Below are positions 35,778-46,187 of a stretch of 64,000 bases of DNA, piece after piece. The DNA lies in NCBI GenBank assembly GCA_003415625.1, contig PYIU01000007.1, positions 2,976,001 to 3,040,000 on the forward strand, in the 5' to 3' direction. Position numbers and translations under genes: made by a program. Origin of the DNA: Aquanectria penicillioides (lineage: Eukaryota > Ascomycota > Sordariomycetes > Hypocreales > Nectriaceae). How positions within the stretch are numbered: the stretch's first letter is position 1; each line of letters starts with the position of its first letter. The notes under the pieces were generated by a model, which was not told where the DNA came from, made no database searches, and worked only from the letters and a program-made list of their open reading frames with translations.

Positions 35778-36339
35778 ATCTAATGCAGAAATGGGTCAAT
35801 AGATTAGAAACTGTGTGTCACAACACCACCGGATCTCAATATGCAGTGAAACACAGCAATGAAACCCATCCTCGAAACCTTATGTGTGCACTTCTCCTGG
35901 CATTCAGCCACAACACAGTAGTTTGAACTGTTCACTTCCTCGTTCACTGATTGATCAGCTGAGGTCGTTCGAGCGCGAGTCAACATTCCCCGCATTACCC
36001 CGACCAAGGGTGGAGTCGCTCTCGCTGCAGAACCTGGGGTAACAAGCGGCAATGCTGTGGGGAGGTGAAAACAACGGTATTGCCGAGGCGATGTGCTCGG
36101 CCGCAACCCCAAACATACAACTGCTTACCTCCCCGGGGCTCCCCACCCGGCTAGCTCGTGTACCCTGACACGGGGCTTCGTCCGAGTCATCTGGGGTAAG
36201 GATTCTGGGCGTAGCGTTGTATGTAACATTGCGGGGACATTCATGCCATATAATGGTTCGGTGGCCGATCTGGTTGTCGCGTCGAACAGCATCCTTCACC
36301 ACAATTGTTGAATTCTGCATCTAGGGCAGCGCAGTGAAG
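35778..36339. other. Intergenic, upstream of MFS permease
   Basis: No gene. This is the 3' UTR of the aldolase gene and the promoter of the permease. TCGGCC occurs near 36097 and its complement GGCCGA near 36262. Confidence 0.45.
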
Positions 36340-38060
36340 ATGGCCAACTCTATTGAGAAAGATGTGCCCCAGGCTGAGGAGGCGGAGAAGCCTCGCCACA
36401 TGGACCCCAACGACCTGCCGCTCCCTGAAGAGTTGGCTCATATGAGCGGTGACGACATCGATAGACTCGACAGGGCTCTCACTCGCCGCCTTGACATGAC
36501 TCTGATGCCAGCAGTGTTTTTGCTGTTTTTGCTGAACATCCTGTGAGCCATCTCTAGACTGCCGTTTATACAGAGCTAACAGAGCCTTAGCGACCGGAAT
36601 AACATTGCAAGCGCCAAGATTGTTGGTCTTCAGGAGAATCTTCGCATGACTAACGATGAATATAACACCAGTCTCATGATGTTCTATATTGGATGTACGT
36701 TGGAATATCCCCAGAATGAGACCAACTACTAATTTCAAAAGACATCATTACCCAGATCCCCTCCAACATGATCATTGGCAAAGTGCGCCCGTCGTACTAC
36801 ATCGGTCTTGTCACTTCGATGTGGGGAATCGTCTCCATGTGCCAAGGCTTCACCAAGAACTTTGGTCAACTGTCTGCCCTGAGGTTTATCCTTGGTCTCG
36901 TCGAGGCACCCTTTCTGCCTGCAGTCTTTGTTGTCCTGAGCTGTTGGTACAAGCGTAGCGAGCTGCCGCCTCGCATTGCCATTCTCTATGGAGGAAATAT
37001 GATGTCGGCTGCTTTTTCTGGACTGATTGCTGCGGGAATCACTAGCCGCATGAATAACGTGGGAGGACGACCATCTTGGTCGTGGCTGTTCATCATTGAG
37101 GGCGCCATGACCGTCGTCATTGCGATTCTAATGATTCCCTTATTGACCGACTATCCTCTGCAGAGCAAGCATTTATTCATTTCTCGGGAGCTTCAACTCG
37201 TTGGAGTAAGTAAATCATGCTACCAAATACGCGTATTTGGAACACATCTAACACATATGATAGGAGTGGCGCATCCGAAAAGAGAATGCAGGTATCGCCG
37301 ATGAGGATCCAGAGTCTATCTGGTGGGGACTAAAGCAGGCATTGATCGATCCAAAGCTGTACATGTTCATTGTGCTGCAAATGGCTCTCATTACTGCTCA
37401 ATCCTTCAACAACTTCTTCCCTTCGATTGTCGGGACCCTCGGATACGGAAGCACGGTGACGCTGCTCTTGACTGCACCTCCATACTTCTTTGCCTTTATT
37501 GCCTCTTTAGGTGTATCATTCCACGCAGCTCACAAGAAAGAGCGAGGATGGCACATTGCAGTTCCTTTGGCCTTTGGTGTCTTGGGAAATATCCTGGTAA
37601 GATTGATCAAGCTGCCAACAATATTCAGATGCTAATTTTTTAGGCCATGTTTGTGCCATCAACGGGTGGCCGCTACTTCTCCATGTTCTTGTTGACCTCG
37701 GGATCATACGCACCGTATAGTATTTGTGTCAGTTGGTTGAGTGCATCGCTTCCTCGACCCCGAGCAAAGCGTGCTGCCGCGCTCGCCATTGTCAATCTGA
37801 TGGCGGCAGGCGTTGCTCACTTCTACACCGTCTACATGTTCCCCGATTGGCAGAAGCCTCGATATTACATTGGAGGAGCCATGATGGCGGGAGCTTGTGT
37901 TGTTTGTGGATTTATGGCGCTATTCATCAAGTACTATCTCAAGAAGCAGAATAAGAAACTCGAGGAGGAGGAGGCACGGGGTGTGATTACTAGTCAAATC
38001 CGAGGCTCAAGCACGGGAGGTGCTGGAGTGGCTGTCGTGTCATTCCGTTACGTGCACTGA
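36340..38060 (+). CDS. MFS transporter, ACS (anion:cation symporter, Dal5-like) family
   Basis: Plasma-membrane permease, probably for an organic acid or related anion. Five exons, 36340-36542, 36591-36694, 36742-37205, 37264-37596 and 37644-38060, encode 506 aa with about 12 predicted transmembrane segments. The acidic N-terminus leads to RRLDMTLMPAVFLLFLLNIL then DRNNIASAKIVGL, the motif typical of ACS/allantoate-type permeases. The loop 2-3 region (SNMIIGKVRPS) and the central RFILGLVEAPFLP segment also fit. It is the third gene in tandem orientation after the aldolase, supporting uptake for a shared pathway. Substrate is unknown. Confidence 0.88.
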
Positions 38061-38362
38061 TGAGGAGGTTTGGAGATGATAAATTAAGGGCACAGTAATG
38101 CTAGTTGCGAGACAATTGTAAATTGGAAGTGTCAATTGAGCAATTGAAAAGAGTTTCTGATGATTGTAAATTATTGATCCCACTTATCTAGTTGATGATT
38201 TCAGTAGTGTCATTTCATTGGCTAGGCCAGTTCAAGATCATGCAACTGTGGTTCCAGCAGAACACTCAGCTCCCAGTGCTATTTACCGAGATAAATTCCA
38301 ACGTTTGCCTGCAAGGGAAAATCCCACGAGATCATCCCCAAACGTCGTCATCTGTCGACTTT
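38061..38362. other. Intergenic, MFS / RCC1-like
   Basis: No gene. The left half is AT-rich with repeated CAATTG steps (about 38111-38145), likely 3' UTR. An in-frame ATG at 38195 could extend the next gene by 56 codons, but that extension is not RCC1-like. Confidence 0.4.
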
Positions 38363-39517
38363 ATGAGCGGATCAAGCTCGACAGATGTAGCCCAGAACGA
38401 CATCACCGTCAGCATGCAGCAACAGAAGCTAGCATTACGCGTGGCCCATGATGACGCCATGGCGCTCTACGCAACCGGCTTCAACGCCTGGAGCCAGCTT
38501 ATTTTTGAGCCGACAATGATCGAGGAGGAGCCAGATGATCTCCATTCCTTCACAAAAGTTCTCGCAGCCCAGGGTGTTGATCGGCCTCACCCTCATCTGT
38601 CCTACACCGTTGGTATGTGACCTGCAGATATCCACACATCAAGTCGTGGCTGACCATCCACAGTGTCTCGCAATGGGGCGCGATGCTTAGCAGGCACGTC
38701 ACCGAATACTACCCTCAACTTAGAAGGCAATGAAAGGGACATTTTTAATCACCTGCACGCGGTATCCGCCGACGGCGCTGTCTTGGTCTTTTCGGACCAC
38801 AGTCCTGCCGGAGGCGACGCGCCTGGGGTCATTGTGAGATATCCGTCCGTCGGTGCGTGGAACTCGAGCACCGATGGCCGGACGTGGCCTTGCAAATCTC
38901 CCGTTAGGCAGATAGTTGCATACGAAACAGGATTCATCATCTTGCACGAGGACTCGTCAGTATCGACTCTGGGAGATCCTCGTTTTGAGGATTGTCTTGG
39001 CCGGGAGGTCAATCAGTTGAGGTATGCTGAGCCCGACAACCTCCAAAAGCGATGCTCACAATTCAGTAGCCCAGCGGACGAGCCGTGTCCAGTTCCCGAC
39101 CTCAGTGACCTTGGAGAACCCATTCAAAAGGTCGCTGCGGGAGGTTACAACGTCGCAGCATTGACTGAGGGGGGAGGGCTGTACCTTTGGGGCGCGCAGT
39201 CGATTGGCTCCCACAGTCGGCACCAGCCTTTTTCAGACATCAGCTCGATACCGAACTACGTCGAAGTCGATGGAGACAAAGATGTGGTGGACATTGCCCT
39301 GGGAGAGTCTCATGGCGTTGCCTTGACGACGGATGGGTGCATCTATGTCATTGGCGATAATACAAATGGGCAACTTGGGTTGGGCAAGGATTTCACAGGC
39401 ATCGTCACGGCGTGGACAAAGATTGACTTTGAAGTTCCCCCAGGGTGGGGATTAGTTGGCGTCGAGGCTGGTCCTCGGTCGTCATTCATCCTGACGGCCA
39501 AGACGAAGCCCCATTAG
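38363..39517 (+). CDS. RCC1-repeat (ATS1-like) protein
   Basis: Beta-propeller protein of the RCC1/BLIP-II superfamily. Exons 38363-38612 and 38664-39517 are joined by a 51-nt intron, giving 367 aa. The first blade starts ALYATGFNAWSQL. Later blades contain VAAGGYNVAALTEGGGLYLW and VVDIALGESHGVALTTDG followed by IGDNTNGQLGLG, the classic RCC1 repeat signature. It is shorter than a seven-blade RCC1 and lacks a nuclear tail, so it resembles alpha-tubulin-suppressor-like or orphan RCC1 proteins rather than the Ran exchange factor. Role is unknown. The start at 38363 is favoured, but 38195 cannot be excluded. Confidence 0.8.
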
Positions 39518-39623
39518 GCATCACGGCATTGCGCAACACGGCTCTACCGGAACCAGCCCATTCAGCCTGTATGATCCACTCTATTGTACAAGTCTTCTCC
39601 TAGTACCCGGCCGCTTAAATGCA

Positions 39624-40726
39624 TCATAGACTCGTAAGGTAGTCCTCAATCTCCTGAGGAGTCAGCTTCCTGAAGCGAGGGCCCACGGCTCCCTCGACTC
39701 CCTCAAGGCCAAGAAGATGCTCAGCAGGGGGACCAACGATACCTAAAAAATGTTAGTGATGCTCAACTTGAGGCTATTGTCCAGGGCCATACCAATCTCG
39801 ATCGAGTCGCCGTTCATCTCGCCCTCAATGTTATCCTTCAGTGTCAGGAGGGCAATGTGGATGGCATCCTCAAGCTCTAGCTCTTCTGAGTATCGCTTCT
39901 CGAGGAAAGTCTTGGCCTTGGTCGCGCTCTTGCCAATCGCCGTGGCCTTCCACGGATAGTAGCTGCCAGAGGGGTCCACCTGGTACAGCATGGGGCCCCC
40001 CTTGTGGATGCCGCCAGTCTTCTTGGTGGGCTTCTTCTCCTCGCCGTCGCTGGAGTCCTCCTCCTCCTCGGGCTCGATGCCCTCATCCCATCCAGCAACC
40101 AACAGACTCACGCCGTAGGGTCGGACACCGGCAGACTGAGTGGCCTCCTGCATGACACGGGCGACATCTTGGACCAATATCCGGGTGGGAGGGTACTCGT
40201 TGTAGATTCGCTTGTAGCCGGTGTGCGAGACCTTGCGCGCTCGGTCGACGAGGACTCTGTAGTCGGGGCCCATTCCCGAGTACACCATTCCAATGTTGGG
40301 GGTGATGTTGCTGATCTTGGACAACGAGCTCTGGTCGGCGAGGGGGGAGGATGACTTCTTCTCAGTGGCGAGGACGATACCGTTGGTGGCTGCTCATGGT
40401 TAGCTGCGTGGCTGCCCTGTTGCCATGTCTGTGGGCGTGAGCGAACCTTTAATGCCAAGGGCAGTGATACCCTGGTTTACGGCGTTGAGAGCATACTCTG
40501 TGAGGGGTGATGGGGTTAGTCCAGTGTCCTTATCCGTCGCAAATGCGCGAGAGCCTGGTGGGGAGCTCTGGGGAGCTAGAATCAGAGTGGTTGCATACCG
40601 ATCTGGACCAGCTTTCCACTACCACGCCGTCAGTATTGATGCCCGCATCACCGCCCTCGCCATCGTCATCGGGGCAACGTACCTGGGGGAGAAGGTCGTC
40701 AGGGAGAAGGAGTATCGGTCCGCCAT
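39624..40726 (-). CDS. PRE8: 20S proteasome subunit alpha-2
   Basis: Alpha-ring subunit of the proteasome core. Five exons: 40683-40726, 40599-40618 (20 nt), 40447-40497, 39793-40389 and 39624-39742, giving 276 aa. The N-terminus [20 protein letters not shown] followed by [18 protein letters not shown] is the alpha-subunit signature, and [21 protein letters not shown] is near-invariant alpha-2 sequence. The protein is about 26 residues longer than yeast Pre8 because of an acidic then Lys-rich insertion ([19 protein letters not shown]) around residues 160-185. Splicing of the last intron replaces an unlike tail with one ending IEDYLTSL. It is divergent from a RING-CH ubiquitin ligase. Confidence 0.94.
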
Positions 40727-41364
40727 GTCTGCGAATCCTACGTGGACTTGTTCGACGGGGTATCCTTTTCTAAAGTGACGATGCGAGACGGATTGGTGGG
40801 GTTTTTCGAGACTGAAGAGTGACTGTGACAAGGGATCAAGCAAGCAAGGCTGCAACTGGAGCTTTGGTGTTTGGCCAGCAGCTGCCGCCTCTCCAGGCAC
40901 GGCCAAGCTGCGCGTCGAGCTCGGCCAGGGCAGCTGTGCCGGGAAAACACATTATCCGGTGCCGAGCCCCAACCTCTTTTTGTCCCCACACGTACCCTCG
41001 TCGATTTCTTATTCAGCATCCCAATTAGCACAAGCCATCATCACTCACTTTCCCGGCTGCTTCGGCGAAATTCCTAGACGTTCTGCGGACGGCTGAGCTG
41101 GCCTTTTCGTCCTTGTCCGCCATGACCCTGGCGCCCGGGTCCATCCCCCGCCTTCACCTTGTCGCTGCTCCCTCGCAACGCTGATTCCCAACGCTGAGCT
41201 GCCCGAGTTTGCGATTTTATCATGTAGGTTGGGCTCCTTTAGGGCAATCGTGACTTCGGCAACCTACCAGATCATTTCCGTCTCGCGACAGCTCCAATCG
41301 TCTCCCCAACTTTGTTTGCTTCTACCACTATCACTATCGCTACACCCATAGGTATCTTCTGAGC
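40727..41364. promoter_or_regulatory. Divergent promoter, PRE8 / RING-CH ligase
   Basis: A 638-bp gap between start codons facing away from each other. No clear yeast-type PACE proteasome element was found. The sequence is mixed, with pyrimidine-rich blocks near both starts. Both flanking genes belong to the ubiquitin-proteasome system. Confidence 0.45.
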
Positions 41365-42369
41365 ATGGATACTGATCCGACCTGGAATTTCTCGTCGATG
41401 CCGGCGGCCTCCTCCCGTGAGCCTCGACCGTATGCGACGTCCGAATCGACGCGTCGACCCCAACGTGAGGATTTGCGACCCGAGGCCCAAGAGCCGCCGC
41501 GCCCAGAGCCGCCACGCGCTGAACCCAAATCCAAACCCCACCCCAAGACTCGACAGTATGGTCCTCGCACATGTCGCATCTGCTTCGACACGGAGTATCC
41601 CAAGTTCCCGACTGAGATCCCGGGCGCGTTTGGGCTCTCTGCGTCGTCGCGGCCGGCGTATGTCTCTGACGACCCGGAACTAGGCCGTCTTCTGTCCCCG
41701 TGCAAGTGCAAGGGATCGCAAAAGTACGTCCACGAAGGCTGCCTCAATGCCTGGAGAAAGTCAAACCCCACGGAAGCAAGAAACTATTGGCAATGTCCGA
41801 CGTGCAAATTCTCGTATCGCATGTCCCGCCTCCACTGGGCTTCAGTGCTGAGCAGTAGATGGGCCCAAATTGCGTTGACGTTGTTGTTCCTCGTGCTGGG
41901 CATCTTTACTCTAGGGTTCATTGCAGATCCGTTATTCGATCTATGGTCCGACCCCCTTGGGACCATCGGTGAAACTGTCACAAGCGTGGTATCCGATATC
42001 GAGGCTTTGAAACAGCCTCCTTACCAAGAGCCCACATCGTGGCCGGAGCACTTCATCAAGGGCTTCTTCTCGCTCGGCATCGTTGGGCTGGTCAAGTCCA
42101 TGTTTACCATGGGACCCTGGCAATGGTGGAATCTTCGCAGCAGCGGGTTGGTAAACACCTCTGGAAGACGACAAGGAACAGGAAGAGGTCGGGTTGAGAA
42201 CATCAGCCTCATCTTTGTTCTCATCGGGGCGTTTACCTTTCTAATGGCTATTTGGAAATTTGTCAAGGCTCTCAGTGCCCGTGTACTCAGCAACATCAGT
42301 GACAAGGTTGTCGATGTGGGCGAAGACGACGACGACGCAGTCGATGAAGAGAGTAAGAAGGAGCAATGA
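41365..42369 (+). CDS. Membrane RING-CH (MARCH-type) E3 ubiquitin ligase
   Basis: Ubiquitin ligase anchored in an internal membrane. Single exon, 334 aa. A Pro/Arg-rich N-terminus (about 1-65) precedes a RINGv C4HC3 domain at about 68-150: CRICFD, then after a 45-residue insertion CKCKGSQKYVHEGCLNAW and QCPTCK. Two to three hydrophobic segments follow, at about 170-192 (IALTLLFLVLGIFTLGFIA), about 232-250 and about 288-308, then a strongly acidic tail. The long loop between the second and third Cys pairs is unusual compared with compact animal MARCH domains but occurs in fungal members. Substrates are unknown. Confidence 0.87.
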   Translation: MDTDPTWNFSSMPAASSREPRPYATSESTRRPQREDLRPEAQEPPRPEPPRAEPKSKPHPKTRQYGPRTCRICFDTEYPKFPTEIPGAFGLSASSRPAYVSDDPELGRLLSPCKCKGSQKYVHEGCLNAWRKSNPTEARNYWQCPTCKFSYRMSRLHWASVLSSRWAQIALTLLFLVLGIFTLGFIADPLFDLWSDPLGTIGETVTSVVSDIEALKQPPYQEPTSWPEHFIKGFFSLGIVGLVKSMFTMGPWQWWNLRSSGLVNTSGRRQGTGRGRVENISLIFVLIGAFTFLMAIWKFVKALSARVLSNISDKVVDVGEDDDDAVDEESKKEQ

Positions 42370-43334
42370 GATGATTGCGATTGTTTTCGTTGTGGTGTAA
42401 AAGTGTCGAACCTATCTGCGTCCAATTTGGTGATTGGTTTGCACACTCTTAAGTTGCCTCGAACTTGCTCTTCCATGTCAAGTCAACTAGTCTGTGTGCA
42501 AAGATTTACGCTCTGCTTCGCCTTGAACAAGGACCGTTTTGGTTCCTTGCTTGCTGGCTCGCATGAGATCGTCAGTTTCTTAACTATGCATTGGGTGCCC
42601 TTGGGTATCCAAAGCGAAAAGGTATCTGCTAGGTACACACCAGTACAAAGCTGCAAGCGGATTGCCTATTGAATGACTGATACATGCATGTGAGAGTATT
42701 GCACGTGAATAGTGGCTCGATGTTTACGAGCTGACATAGAAGGGCAGCTACAGACACTAGATAGACACCCGAGTCTCGGATTCAAAAGCTCGTATCACCA
42801 TCGCTTATATTAAAAATAGCATTCTCGAAATTGTGGTGTTCGTTGTGACTTTAATTGTGAGCCATCTCAGCCAAACATCCTACACCCTCATTCGGGTTCT
42901 TATATTTCCGGGACCGAGATGACGTTTAGCGAAAATGGTTCTCGGTAAGTTATCCCCTGCTGGCGGAGCTGGGCCTGAGTGATGTGGGCCTGTTGCGCAT
43001 GGAGATGGATCAAAAGGCCATTTATCAAAATTACCTATAATCGAGAGGTTGCGAAATCTTCATGTTCCCCTGATTGTCGGTGCAACAATCGCTCGTTAGA
43101 CTTCCAGACCCGCATCCGTCTTCGATCAAGCATCCTGCCTGCATCTTTGACAGCTCTCCACGTGACACAGATTTAGAATCGCTGGAATCTCAGGAGGCGC
43201 CGCCTGCGACTTGGCTCTTGCGACGGCGTTCCGTCGCTCTCCCCAACCTCAAAATCGATCCAACGCCCTCGACCTTAAACGCAACGAAGATTAGCGATCC
43301 GAAAGAGGCCCTTGAGGCTGTCCGTTAGGGCAAA
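42370..43334. other. Intergenic, RING-CH / GT34
   Basis: No recognisable gene. Short frames near 43074-43328 run into the GT34 start but lack domains; this part is probably its leader. Confidence 0.45.
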
Positions 43335-44409
43335 ATGCATTTCGCCTACCCCCCTCGCAAGCGCTCAAACCCCCCACCATTCCGGCCGAGATCTACAAAG
43401 CTGCCCTTGTTGCGGCGGAGTCGCCTAAGCACGCTCGTCCTCTTGCTCTTGACGATTCTTGGAGGCCTGTGGTTTCTCTCAAAGCCCAAGTCGCAACCGC
43501 CGTACCGCGAACATGTACCATCAGGCAACCCGCCCGTCGTGGTCCTGACGGTGATCGACCCGACAAAGTACGACGAGGTGTACCTCAAGACAATCACAGC
43601 CAACCGAGAAGAGTACGCCAAGAGACATGGTAAGATTATACCGGGACTGTGTGTTAAGTCACGCGCGTTCTGACCTGGTTTTAGGCTATGAGACTATGAT
43701 CGTCAAGTTGTTCGACTACAATACGAAAGGAGCCCCTCAATCGTGGGCCAAGATCATCGCGTTGCGCCACGCCCTTACCCTCCACACCGATGCCAAGTTT
43801 ATTTGGTTCCTCGATCAGAATGCATACATCATGGATCTCGACAAGTCCCTAGAGGACCTCGTGATAGAACCCAAGACCCTGGAGAGCATGATGATCAAGG
43901 ACTACCCCGTTGTGCCGCCGGACAGCATCATCAAGACGTTCAACCACTTGAAGGGAGATGAGGCTTCTTTTATCATCAGCCAGGACGAGACCGGGCTCGT
44001 GACGAACAGTTTTATCATCCGTAACGGCGAATGGGCCAAGTTTTTTGTCGAGACGTGGATGGACCCTCTCTACCGAAGCTACAACTTCCAGAAAGCTGAG
44101 AGACATGCCTTGGTAAGCATTGCTTGATCTGAGACAAAACTCGCGTGTCTAACTTTTCCACAGGAACACATTGTCCAATGGCACCCCACGATCCTGTCGA
44201 AACTCGCACTCGTGCCCCAGCGCACTTTTGCCTCATACGGCCGCAACAAAGAAGGCAATTCATACCACGATGGCGACTTTGCAGCTCTCTTAGTGGATTG
44301 TCGCCCAACCGGCGCCAACAGCTGCGACAAGCAAGCACAGACTTACCTGCAGCATCTGACAGCCAAATATGGTGTGAAGGAGCAAAAGTCCTTCATTCGC
44401 GACAATTGA
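43335..44409 (+). CDS. GT34 alpha-mannosyltransferase, Mnn10/Mnn11-like
   Basis: Golgi type II membrane glycosyltransferase of the mannan polymerase or galactomannosyl group. Exons 43335-43629, 43685-44112 and 44164-44409 give 322 aa. A basic Pro-rich cytosolic tail precedes a transmembrane anchor (about residues 32-49, LSTLVLLLLTILGGLWFL). The GT34 core follows: VVVLTVIDP, HGYETMIVKLFDY across junction 1, SWAKIIALRHAL, FIWFLDQNAYIMD, and NSFIIRNGEWAKFFVETWMDP. The region where family members carry an acidic DxD reads D-Q-N here. The C-terminal HDGDFAALLVDC block is present. Intron phases are consistent. Exact linkage cannot be assigned. Confidence 0.87.
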
Positions 44410-46187
44410 TCCCCAAGAAGCGGGCATGATATTTTGGCGTTTGAGACTCGAAGCATCAGCTGGGATGGAAAATGGAACTATGTACATCGCATGGCGTTAT
44501 CGGATCGTTGAAGAATCTTGGAAACGGCGGCGAGCGTCGAGGGTCTAGGGTAGAAGACTAATTGACATTTGCGACCTAAGATTTCAAGGGATTATAATGC
44601 TAATGAAGTCATGCCGCCCGGACAAAGTATCCTATTTGAAGATTTGATATTGAGAGGCTTGCATTGGATGCCTTGTTAGTGCGAATATGCCTTGCGTCTA
44701 AAGTTTGCACCAGTTAGAAAACCTATTGTGGCGCTCCCTCCATCAGGCCCATTTCGACCTCACGTGAAAGTAGACCTAAAGGGATTGTAAAAGGTTGGCT
44801 AAAAATAACGACTGTCACGAGTATCCTAAAAAAATATTGGAAAATTCGTGTTCAGGAGTTGTCAGGCATTCTGGCAGGAGACGTGTCGAACAAGCACTCT
44901 TCGGCGTAGCCGTAATTGAACAATACTACGTGCTTAGTTTCACAGCCAGCCAGAGCCCAAGAATTATTAATTGCTACGCTGGGCTATCGCCATGGCTGTG
45001 TTAGAGGAGACAGTCCGGAGAAGTCCTTAATCACGTATACCATGAAGACGTGGAAGTTTTTCCTAGTGTGGGCCTGAGCCTGCACTTGATGATGTGTGCC
45101 ACGTAGTATTGGAGATTGTGATCGTCGCGTTTGCTGCTGGTGACGACTACAACAAGTATCTCACCGTGGCCTGTCAATTCGTCTTTGTTTTGTTTTGAAG
45201 CTTCACGATGCGCAATGCCCAAGACAGCGTGCATGAAAATGGCCTGAGCAAGGCGGTCAATTGACCTGAAGGGTTACGAGGCCGCCGATCTGGGTCACAT
45301 TGACTGAAGCCTCTCCTGAGCACGACAATTGCAAACGGATGCAGGCAAAAAATTCCGCGTTTACAATGGATCCATAGGGACGGGATGTGGTTGCTCTAAG
45401 CTCCGTAGCTATCCAATCACAGATCCTTTCCCGTATAACTTAAACGGCCAGCGTGCCGAGAGCCCTTCTAGAAAGTCTGCACCCATTGCGCCATGCGAAA
45501 ACTACGTCAGCTGGTATCCCAATTCGGTTTCATTGAAAGTGGTTTAGGTTGCATTTACACTTTATGCTTGGAGAGGGCGTGGGGCGCGACTCCAGCGCTG
45601 GGTTTCATAAGCTGTGTGGTGACGACTACTTCGCCTTGCACCGCCAGGGCACGTACGTACAACCTTATCCTAAGACCCTTGACGTATATTGCCACTGAAC
45701 CTCCTGTAGGGCACGCGAGAAAAGTACCGTATTCCGCAAAAGAAGCTCGGTTCCGAGGCTGGGAGACAACATGGCCTCCCTGTTCGAATGAAACCCAGCA
45801 CGCCTCGCAGTGCCATCCCTGTGCGCCTCGGCAACGTCAGGCCAATGCAGACGCCTCTGTCACCCATGAGGCTTGTTCCCCCCCCCCCCCCCCCCCACGT
45901 TCCGGACTCAAGAAAGGAGGACGTCAGCCAGTGGGAATCGAGCAATTGGGTATTACGCCAGCACCACATGCGCGGACTTCGGGAGTTGTGATGGTTAGGG
46001 AACACTTGCCGGCCAGGGATCTTATCTGTATGGATCAAGATCATGCTTGTCGTGAAGATGGAAGAATAAATATCTTGCAAGAAGCTCCTATTTTCTGCCA
46101 TTGAACAAGCCTCATCACAGTCTTTCCCCAACAGCCTCATCCCCAGTATCAATCCAATTGCCTCCTTTGTCCAACACCAACTTCACA
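44410..46187. other. 1.8 kb intergenic region
   Basis: No gene is supported. A frame at about 45493-46104 (+) overlaps an unrelated frame of similar length on the other strand and spans a long poly-C run, so it is not credible. The end of the region is the leader of the dioxygenase gene. Confidence 0.5.
45878..45896 (+). repeat. Poly-C run of 19
   Basis: Nineteen consecutive C in non-coding DNA, the longest homopolymer in this half of the window; its exact length is likely uncertain. Confidence 0.85.

Noticed and set aside
45493..46104. A 203-codon plus-strand frame before the dioxygenase
   Set aside because: It runs through a 19-base poly-C tract and is matched by an equally long unrelated frame on the other strand.
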